From positions 1 to 21,989 of IMG/VR virus record IMGVR_UViG_3300032516_007493: 21,989 nucleotides of DNA; one strand, given 5' to 3'. The translations under genes were made by a program, and so were the position numbers. The DNA comes from a virus. The notes beneath the pieces are model-generated. The model saw nothing but the letters and a program-made list of their open reading frames with translations, had not been told where the DNA came from and made no database searches. Positions 1 to 6,300 of this stretch are shown one piece after another. How positions within the stretch are numbered: the stretch's first letter is position 1; the number at the start of each line of letters is the position of its first letter.

Positions 1-20
1 AGCTTTCGCTGCCGCCATGA
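1..20 (-). repeat. Partial CATGGCGG structured element (E0), cut by the window edge
   Basis: On the minus strand this reads TCATGGCGGCAGCGAAAGCT, starting about 27 nt after the stop of the deoxyribosyltransferase-like gene. It matches the 5' end of element E1 (minus strand from 640) at 18 of 20 positions. The two differences, A for G and T for C, keep the pairing of an AGC-GAAA-GCT hairpin where E1 has GGC-GAAA-GCC. The rest of the element lies outside the window. Confidence 0.5.
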
Positions 21-46
21 TCTGCTTTCTTCCAAAACAAATAACA

Positions 47-529
47 TTACAGTTTCCAACGATGAATTACCTGATCCACCAGATCATCGATGGAATACAT
101 GATGTCCACCTTATTGCCACGCCTCACCAGTTTGGTCTGAATCTCCACATCATGCCTGCGCTGGTAATATGGATGCATACCAACGAATATTGGTTTCGCA
201 GTCATTGACCATGCACCCAACTCGTAGAGCACGATAGGACAAAGGGTCTCCTTGGGAAACCAAAACAAGATGGCGTTGGCCTTCCTAAGATGATCGTGCT
301 CCCACTTGATCTGTGCCTCTGCTGCCAAAGGATCATGAATAGGAAAGTCCTTGCGCCTCGGGTTGAAAAGGATTACATCGGTATTCTCAAGCAACTTCAC
401 CACATCAGCTTGCCAGTCCGGGCATCCGGTAATCCCGCCAGCAAGAAATAGCTTGTTATACAACTCGCTCTCTGGAACGAGCGTCGTCAGATCCGGTTCA
501 TAAACGGTTGGTGACTCTATGTATCGCAA
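47..529 (-). CDS. Nucleoside 2-deoxyribosyltransferase-like protein
   Basis: About 160 aa. The protein resembles the nucleoside 2-deoxyribosyltransferase-like family common in phages: an early LFLAGGITGCPDWQ segment (Gly-rich nucleotide-binding loop), then VILFNPRR, a long helix ending in KWEHDHLRKAN, ILFWFPKET, and a helix with YELGAWS, which supplies the Glu expected near the active site. Such enzymes exchange or hydrolyse the base of deoxynucleosides or nucleotides, fitting a phage nucleotide-salvage role. I chose the TTG at 529 because GGGAG lies 7-8 nt upstream. An in-frame TTG at 586 would add 19 residues but falls inside structured element E1. It is the last gene of the SSB group, 327 nt after the SSB stop. 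The exact substrate cannot be told from sequence. Confidence 0.7.
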   Translation of the reverse strand: MRYIESPTVYEPDLTTLVPESELYNKLFLAGGITGCPDWQADVVKLLENTDVILFNPRRKDFPIHDPLAAEAQIKWEHDHLRKANAILFWFPKETLCPIVLYELGAWSMTAKPIFVGMHPYYQRRHDVEIQTKLVRRGNKVDIMYSIDDLVDQVIHRWKL

Positions 530-563
530 GACCGATCTCCCTTGATTTGTTCTGTATAAAGTA

Positions 564-639
564 CATGGCGGGCCGAGCGGTGGCAATTGATCTTGATCCC
601 CCGGCGGTTATTCCCCCTCCGGCTTTCGCCGCCGCCATG
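564..639. repeat. Element E1, bounded by CATGGCGG / CCGCCATG
   Basis: 76 bp. The ends are perfect 8-bp inverted repeats. On the minus strand it begins TCATGGCGGCGGCGAAAGCC, shared with E0, and ends GCCCGCCATG, shared with E3. Confidence 0.5.
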
Positions 640-773
640 AGTTTTGTGCGGAGAGACAGGGTTTTTCCTGTAAATGTTCACCACGTTCGGGGGTTCGCGC
701 TTTTGTGAACACGGTAATCCTCCCCTACCGCTGCCTTTAACTCGACCACTCTCCGCATTGACAATCCAATGTT

Positions 774-843
774 CATGGCGGACCGGATTAGCCGACCGTC
801 TTGGGTTTGACAATCAATTCGTCCGCGTGACGTCGCCGCCATG
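774..843. repeat. Element E2, bounded by CATGGCGG / CCGCCATG
   Basis: 70 bp with perfect 8-bp inverted ends and an inner 6-bp inverted repeat GCGGAC/GTCCGC partly overlapping the end box. It lies just 13 nt downstream of the SSB stop. Confidence 0.5.
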
Positions 844-855
844 ACGATAGCTCAT

Positions 856-2070
856 CTACAGCTTCCTACGTCCTCCAGTCCGGTCTCCCGTCTCTTTCTC
901 AGGCTCGGACCTTGGGGCTGGTCTGATAGGCCGACGGGAAGATTGTGCCTTTCTACGTTCTGTCTCAATCTCATCAGCCTTCTCACCACAGGCATCATAC
1001 TTTTCTGTCACACAGTCTTTACAATCCTCAGGGAACTGGTCAATATCGACCCCAAACTCGTGACCTCGCGGACAATCTCCTTCAACCTTACTCGCCTCTT
1101 GTGCAGACTCTGCCCTACGACCCCTCTGTGGTAGACGCCCCAGGTCTTCCTTCGGCTGTTCCCTCTCGGGAGTATCCTCTCTCCTTAACCTGGAAGACCG
1201 CTCCTCAGGCTCCTCCGCATTCAGTACCTCAGAATCCCTTCCCCTGCCCAGACCCTCGGACTTTGCACTGGCGAAAAAGGCATCGTGAATCTCAGCATAG
1301 GAAGGGACATAAACAATCTCATCCAGGCAATAAACAGAGTCCAAGGTGCCATCGTCAATATCGTAATCCCGATCCTCAAACGCATAACCAGAATAGCTGG
1401 TATTGGTTTTGCCCGTCCCTGTCCGCGTAAACTGAATGGTCTTTCCCAACTCCTTCTCTGGTAGAGCGAAATGCACTTCTCCCCCACCTCGCGCCTTGTG
1501 GGATATAGCTTGGATCTCTTTTTCAAACTGGTAATGGGATACCGGCCACACCTGAATGCCCTTGTCCTGCTCACCCTTGTCGTAGCAGATAATATTGTAA
1601 AGACAGTATCGAGTGGGACGCAGTGGGGATATCACCTTCTGGTAATACTCCTCTGCCGTAATACCCGGAGGATTGCCCTCCTCAATCATCTGCTGGCGCT
1701 TCTCACAAATTGGACAATCCCCATACAACCGATGTCCTACATGATACGTAGTCAAGGGACAAACGAAATCTTGATCCGCTGGACCAATGAACCTATGCAG
1801 ATATCCCTCCCACCGATAATCTGGCTTCCCGGGCTTGACCTTCGGGTCTGGATGTAACCCCCGCTTGTCCTTGTCATCCTTCCCTGCTACGTTGGTCATG
1901 TACGGAATGATGTCCAGCAAGTGCAAGCCCTCTCCCGCCCACCAGGTGAGAATTCCCAGTTCCGGCTTCAGAACGGAAGATGCCCGGCTACCTCCTCGAT
2001 CCTTAGTAGCGTAGGACTCCCGACCTCGGTTCATCAACTCCTCTGCCATACTTTTACGATCATACTTCAT
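856..2070 (-). CDS. gp32-like single-stranded DNA-binding protein
   Basis: 404 aa. The layout fits the T4 gp32-like SSB family of phages, which coats single-stranded DNA at the replication fork. An N-terminal basic region is followed by a metal-binding cluster (C104, H110, H113, C119, C122, in DFVCPLTTYH...GDCPICEK), then an OB-like part with YCLYNIICYDKG and QVWPVSHYQFEKEI, and GKTIQFTRTGTGKTNTSYSGY. The tail is long, highly charged and low in complexity. A second Cys-rich patch (CPRGHEFGVDIDQFPEDCKDC, about residues 333-353) is not expected in gp32. The tail ends in basic Arg/Lys residues rather than the purely acidic end typical of gp32. The ATG has GGGAG 6 nt upstream, and the gene overlaps the preceding membrane-protein gene by 11 nt. 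Confidence 0.8.
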   Translation of the reverse strand: MKYDRKSMAEELMNRGRESYATKDRGGSRASSVLKPELGILTWWAGEGLHLLDIIPYMTNVAGKDDKDKRGLHPDPKVKPGKPDYRWEGYLHRFIGPADQDFVCPLTTYHVGHRLYGDCPICEKRQQMIEEGNPPGITAEEYYQKVISPLRPTRYCLYNIICYDKGEQDKGIQVWPVSHYQFEKEIQAISHKARGGGEVHFALPEKELGKTIQFTRTGTGKTNTSYSGYAFEDRDYDIDDGTLDSVYCLDEIVYVPSYAEIHDAFFASAKSEGLGRGRDSEVLNAEEPEERSSRLRREDTPEREQPKEDLGRLPQRGRRAESAQEASKVEGDCPRGHEFGVDIDQFPEDCKDCVTEKYDACGEKADEIETERRKAQSSRRPIRPAPRSEPEKETGDRTGGRRKL

Positions 2071-2326
2071 TTTTTCTCCCTTCTTTTCCTTTTAGATTTG
2101 TTCCCACTTCAACACTCTCTTTGCTGGTCCTATCATTCTCGTCCTCTTTTGGTTTCTCCTTTCTGTAAAATTCTTCCCTCACATGGAACCATGAGCGAGC
2201 CGCCCCGAACGAAGCTATTCGGACAAACACGTAGCCCAAGAGCAGAGCAGCCACAATGCCTGCCAGGACTTCCAGCAATCGAATTAAAATAGTTCCAAAC
2301 CATACCACTTCGTTCGGCATTGCCAT
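2060..2326 (-). CDS. Small single-pass membrane protein, unknown function
   Basis: 88 aa. One strong membrane segment at about residues 9-36 (WFGTILIRLLEVLAGIVAAL and on through VFVRIA) is followed by a charged, Lys/Glu-rich tail, probably cytoplasmic. Two in-frame ATGs (2326 and 2320) are possible: GGAAGG is 8 nt before the first and AAGGGG 7 nt before the second. It lies 5 nt after the PEP-CTERM gene and its end overlaps the SSB start, so the three are probably one transcript. I do not recognise a family. Confidence 0.6.
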   Translation of the reverse strand: MAMPNEVVWFGTILIRLLEVLAGIVAALLLGYVFVRIASFGAARSWFHVREEFYRKEKPKEDENDRTSKESVEVGTNLKGKEGRKNEV

Positions 2327-2331
2327 TCCCC

Positions 2332-2556
2332 TTACCTTCCCCGTCGCTTCCAGCCCAGCCCTATTGATACCAAACCAACTGCGAGAAGAGAGATTGTGAC
2401 GGGCTCAGGTACTTGCGTCGGTCTCGGCTCGGCAGAATGCGTTGGTCGAAGCAACTGTAACGAGATCTGATCATCGGCATAACCTGTAACAGCACCAAAG
2501 GAAGCCACCAAAACCATGCAGCATACAACCAGAAGAACCGTTCCTTTTCTTTTCAT
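2332..2556 (-). CDS. Small secreted protein with a PEP-CTERM sorting signal
   Basis: 74 aa. The N-terminus is a signal peptide: MKRK, a hydrophobic run (VLLVVCCMVLVASFGAV) and a likely cleavage site before GYADD. The C-terminus is VPEPVTISLLAVGLVSIGLG followed by WKRRGR, which is the classic PEP-CTERM layout of Pro-Glu-Pro, hydrophobic helix and basic cluster. Such tails are recognised by exosortase in Gram-negative bacteria, usually for export of surface or biofilm proteins. Only about 25 residues lie between the two signals, so the mature product would be very short. AAGGAGGGG lies just before the ATG. A phage-borne PEP-CTERM protein is unexpected. The motif is clear; the role is unknown. 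Confidence 0.75.
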   Translation of the reverse strand: MKRKGTVLLVVCCMVLVASFGAVTGYADDQISLQLLRPTHSAEPRPTQVPEPVTISLLAVGLVSIGLGWKRRGR

Positions 2557-2576
2557 ATTCCCCTCCTTTCAAATTA

Positions 2577-2734
2577 GCATGGCGGGCTTACTCGCGGCTT
2601 CACGGGAGTTACTCTTCCTCCACCGCTTTCGGCCATCTCCCGCTCCTCGAAGTCCCCGAGGCGGGGAAACTTCAGCCTGGGATTTATGGGAGCGCTCGAT
2701 GATGGGTCTTATCTTATGCCCACCGCCGCCATGC
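2577..2734. repeat. Element E3, bounded by GCATGGCGG / CCGCCATGC, with internal hairpins
   Basis: 158 bp with perfect 9-bp inverted ends (2577-2585, 2726-2734). Inside are a compound hairpin, GAAGT-CCCCG (2649-2658) with CGGGG-aa-ACTTC (2662-2673), and CGCTCC/GGAGCG (2641-2646, 2689-2694), which nest. It fills the gap between the coiled-coil gene stop (2742) and the PEP-CTERM gene ribosome-binding site. On the minus strand it also holds CCGAAAGCGG and a GCCCGCCATG end like E1. Confidence 0.55.
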
Positions 2735-2741
2735 TTTACCA

Positions 2742-3236
2742 TCACAACTTCCTCTTCAACCGAGGACTCCTCTCCAATCCCTTAACCTGTTCCTCGTGCC
2801 GAGCTTCCAAAGATAACTCCCTGGCCTTTTCCGGCACATACGGCTTAGCATAATACCCGGCCAGGAATAACTGGGTCAAATTCTCCAAGGACCGCTTCCT
2901 CTGATCCAGGGCCTTAACCATCGCGTCCAAGACCTTCGCATCAGTAACCATGTCCAGATAGTCACGCTCGGCCTTCTGCACTTCTTCACTCAGAACCACC
3001 TGGCCCTTGACCGCCGACTCCGTAATTTTATCAATTCCATGGCCGTTCGGATCTTTCCGAATGGTATCCTCCACCTCAGCCCTGACGGTGTCCAGACGAA
3101 CCATAGCTAAGTCCCGATTGCTCTGCGCATCAATCGCCTTCATGGCAGCCTTCAGAAACTTAATGGACTGCTCTTCCCATTCCTCATCCAAAGACATCTT
3201 ATCGATCTTCAATTCCTTAACAAAATCTCTTTCCAT
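2742..3236 (-). CDS. Helical coiled-coil protein, candidate recombination or replication accessory
   Basis: 164 aa, almost entirely charged and helical with a long predicted coiled coil (about residues 20-135, for example SEEVQKAERDYLDMVTDAK). The middle pattern, TESAVKGQVVLSEEVQKAE, then KALDQRKRSLENLTQLFLAG, resembles small helical phage proteins that sit beside SSB or RecA-like genes. The T4 mediator UvsY is of similar size, but I see no diagnostic motif, so that is only a suggestion. The ATG is preceded by AGGGAGG. A promoter (-10 at 3255-3260) lies directly upstream, so this is the first gene of the 3236-47 transcript, right after the polymerase terminator. Confidence 0.6.
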   Translation of the reverse strand: MERDFVKELKIDKMSLDEEWEEQSIKFLKAAMKAIDAQSNRDLAMVRLDTVRAEVEDTIRKDPNGHGIDKITESAVKGQVVLSEEVQKAERDYLDMVTDAKVLDAMVKALDQRKRSLENLTQLFLAGYYAKPYVPEKARELSLEARHEEQVKGLERSPRLKRKL

Positions 3237-3254
3237 AAATCCCTCCCTATTTTT

Positions 3255-3282
3255 ATTATAGCTCCGTTTCCCGAATTCCCCT
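3255..3282 (-). promoter_or_regulatory. Promoter P1, AGGGG-N17-TATAAT
   Basis: On the minus strand AGGGG (3282-3278) stands 17 nt before TATAAT (3260-3255). Transcription would start near 3248 and read the coiled-coil gene. The spacer shares AAACGGAG next to the -10 with P4. Confidence 0.6.
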
Positions 3283-3300
3283 TTTATGATCCTGCGAGAG

Positions 3301-3325
3301 AAAACCCCGACCCTTGTGGTCGGGG
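3301..3325 (-). terminator. Rho-independent terminator after the polymerase gene
   Basis: A perfect 8-bp stem CCCCGACC/GGTCGGGG (3305-3312, 3318-3325) with a 5-nt loop is followed on the minus strand by TTTTCTCTC. It begins 8 nt after the polymerase stop codon and separates that operon from P1. Confidence 0.85.
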
Positions 3326-3332
3326 TAGTTGA

Positions 3333-6300
3333 CTACAGTCCTGCCAGATTTCTTAACCTATCACAGAACACATCCAAAGCATCATCAAGCATAGGCTCAT
3401 TTTCTCTATGGTATAAAACAGATGCCGGATGCATGCTCCAGCATATCCAGCATTTATATTCCTCATTCCATTCAACAGTAGCATTCAAGCTACTGATTCC
3501 AGAATCAAGATCCTTGAAAAACTTAACGCAAGTATTACCAAACGCCAAAATAATTAAAGGATCAAGCCTGAGCAACTCTTCTCTAAGCCACTTGCCACAC
3601 ATGTGTATATGCTTCTTAGCAGGAGTCTTTGTAGAAGCCGGAAAACAGTTATGGGAGACTACAGAATTGGCAATATAAGATTCATCTCCCTCCACCCCAA
3701 AATTGTACAGCCTCTTAGTGACATAGTTAGTAACTTCTTTCACACTTACCACCTCGACATCAACAAAACTATACTCGCGCCTGTGATTCCTCAATACACG
3801 AGAAACCTCCCCAACGCAAGCGAAAACATCTTTCTTTATCTCCTCATCTGTAAAATGCAGCACTGTGAATCCGAGACCAGATAAAATAGAATCTCTACGC
3901 TGGTCTCCCTTTTTGCTGTTCTCCCTACTATGCCAGAACACCCCATCACATTCCACAATAACCCTATCATCTTCAAATAGAATATCAGGATAATAACCTT
4001 GTATGTACTTGTTCTGTTTGAAATCGCTAAAACCACACTTCCTCAATGCCCATGCCATGATTGATTCTATCTTGGTACCTTTATTCTTTGGGCGAATGAT
4101 ACGATCATGATTACTATAATATCCATCAAGAGCTCTCCTACCAATTTCAGGTAGCCTGCTAAATAGACCAGGTTTTTTGTTAGTTCTATAAGATTTTTCA
4201 GTTGCCTCCTTAATCCTTTCATCGCTATATTTATCAAGTCCCTTCCAAGGATGGGTAAATGTCCTATTCCCCTTCTGCAAATGAAATGTCCCCTTAGACA
4301 CCTCTTCTCTCGTTTTATCGTTAGCTCTCCTTGCAATACTGCTTCTATCCAGCACACCACTTCTATAAAGCTCTTTCATAGATTTTGACTTTTTGTCCAA
4401 GGACTCCTGAGACCAACTCCTATTTTTATTACTATATGCCGCCGAGCAAGAACGATCGCAAAAATCAATACGAGAGCAAGAAGGTATATTATTCCCACAG
4501 TTCAAGCATCCTTTAGCCAAGACCCTCAGCCCATCTCCAGGCTTTATATTTCTCGCGGCAACCCACTTGCCTCCAACCAGAAAAGGATGCTCTGGAGTAA
4601 CCACGACAGACTTGGTGCATTTGCTGTTAAAAGAAATACGATACTTAATCTTCACAAGTTTCTCTCCTCTAAGCATTTTCTCATGGGGACGAACCCAAAT
4701 TACCTTACTAAATTTACCTTTATGAGATAGCACAATATCTCCCACCAGGATATCGCAAATTTTTTTGGGCCCCTTAGATGTATAAATCTCAACATTAGGA
4801 TCCACAAAACACTTGACAACGTTAGTCACATGAAACAATTCTCTTTTATGTCCCCTCTTTGCTAACTTTTCCCAAAGCATAGCACCTGTCTTTCCGACAA
4901 ACCCGACTCCTTTTCTGTTCTCTTCCGATCCGGGCGCTTCCCCACATATAGCCACATTGTACTTGCCAAAACTTGGCAGAACCACCTGTCTGGCCTCGCT
5001 ACGCAAATCGCACATATCACAAGCCACAAGAGAGAATTGATCCCCAGCATCTCTTACAAATCTTCTCTCTGCCAAACACAACCCCAAACCCGCAATATTT
5101 CCAGAAAGCAAATCCTCCTCCATCCATACCTCTTTGCAAAATATATTGGTTGCTCTTGTTGGTCTGTCAGCTTTGATTATCATCCACTTACCACTACAAT
5201 GCTCTATTTCCGACTTTTTTGATGCATACAAATCAGGAGAGAACACAATCATAGAAAATCCAGTATCATCTGCTATGTTTCCATACACACCACCAAGCGC
5301 ATCAGATGTGCCAGAAGCCCCCAACCTTTTGGCAAGAGTATCAAGTTTTCCTCTGTAGCCAAACTTAATCTCTGTCATTCTGCCAAAGTAATACCTAAGA
5401 TCCTTGAATACCTCATATCCAGAAAGCTCTACCAGCTTAGAAAATTTCAAGCCATTGCCAAGCTTATCCAGCATGTATCTAAACTTTCGCATAGGATCTT
5501 TATCAAGAGAAAAGTCAAAATACTTTTCAGATATCCTTCTAAGCTCCTCGCTGGACACTTCAGCATCTATAGGCTCCATAACCCCTACATCTGCCAATAT
5601 ATTTGCTACCTTGCCTTTCATCCTGGCAGACGCTTTCTTCTCAAAAAACCCGTTACCAGAACCTCCACGCTCTGCCATAATACCATCAATATAACCCTCT
5701 ACAGCTTCGACAGTTTTGTCCCCTAATCCCCTTATCTCTATATATGGGACATAGAGTTTACCATCGTGCACAGCCCATTCCTTGGATTTTGATATGCCAG
5801 CAGTTGGCCTACAGACATCAATTCCCATACGGAAAGCCTCTTCAACCAAATCCGACTTTTTATTATCAGATCCCCAAGAAAGGCTTGCTGCCATAAATTC
5901 AAGTGGGTGATGAATCTTACAATTATGGACAACCACACCATTTGCCAAGAAATTATGCGCTGGCTCATCCATAACCAGATCGTAAACAGGACAATCCTTC
6001 CAATAGTCTATGCTAACTATCTGCTCATATATGATTTGCCTTCCGCACACAGCCTCTTTTGCCTCAAGCAAGAAAGATAAATTATCATCCAAATCGTCTC
6101 CAGGCTTCAAAACCAGCAAAGGTTCGTCACCAAACTTTTCCTCAAAGTAAATGTCTTCTCTTCCAACCCCATCATACTCAATATACACACCACCAACCAA
6201 GAAATCAGCAAACTTTCTTCCTATCAATATCTCCTTGTCATGCTTTAATCCGTGAGAAGTAAGCCATTCATCAACCAGCAATTCTCCTTTGGAAAACACC

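Larger units (their letters stand above)
564..843 (-). ncRNA. Candidate structured RNA between SSB and deoxyribosyltransferase genes (elements E1 and E2)
   Basis: No convincing gene lies here. Four boxes alternate as CATGGCGG (564-571), CCGCCATG (632-639), CATGGCGG (774-781), CCGCCATG (836-843). Between the middle boxes a 9-bp helix TGCGGAGAG (647-655) with CTCTCCGCA (749-757) encloses three hairpins: ACAGG/CCTGT (656-660, 667-671), TGTTCAC/GTGAACA (675-681, 705-711) and CGGTA/TACCG (712-716, 726-730). Within E1 there is a GGC-GAAA-GCC hairpin (621-630); within E2, GCGGAC/GTCCGC (778-783, 821-826). It starts 13 nt after the SSB stop codon and is probably cotranscribed. The fold is seen in the sequence; that it acts as RNA is inference. 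It could instead be a mobile element remnant or a protein-binding DNA structure. Confidence 0.5.

Noticed and set aside
660-720. tRNA-like GGTTCG segment
   Set aside because: No cloverleaf could be drawn; the GGTTCG lies in the loop of the TGTTCAC/GTGAACA hairpin.
517-813. 98-aa minus-strand ORF
   Set aside because: It spans the structured element E1-E2 region, is Arg-rich without a fold, and its end overlaps the deoxyribosyltransferase start. Nested helices explain the region better.
564-843. Naming the element a HEARO/omega-RNA or group II intron
   Set aside because: The size and complex fold are suggestive, but no HNH, IscB, TnpB or reverse transcriptase gene is present and I cannot run a covariance search.
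2742-3236. Calling the coiled-coil protein UvsY
   Set aside because: Size and neighbourhood fit but no diagnostic residues were seen.
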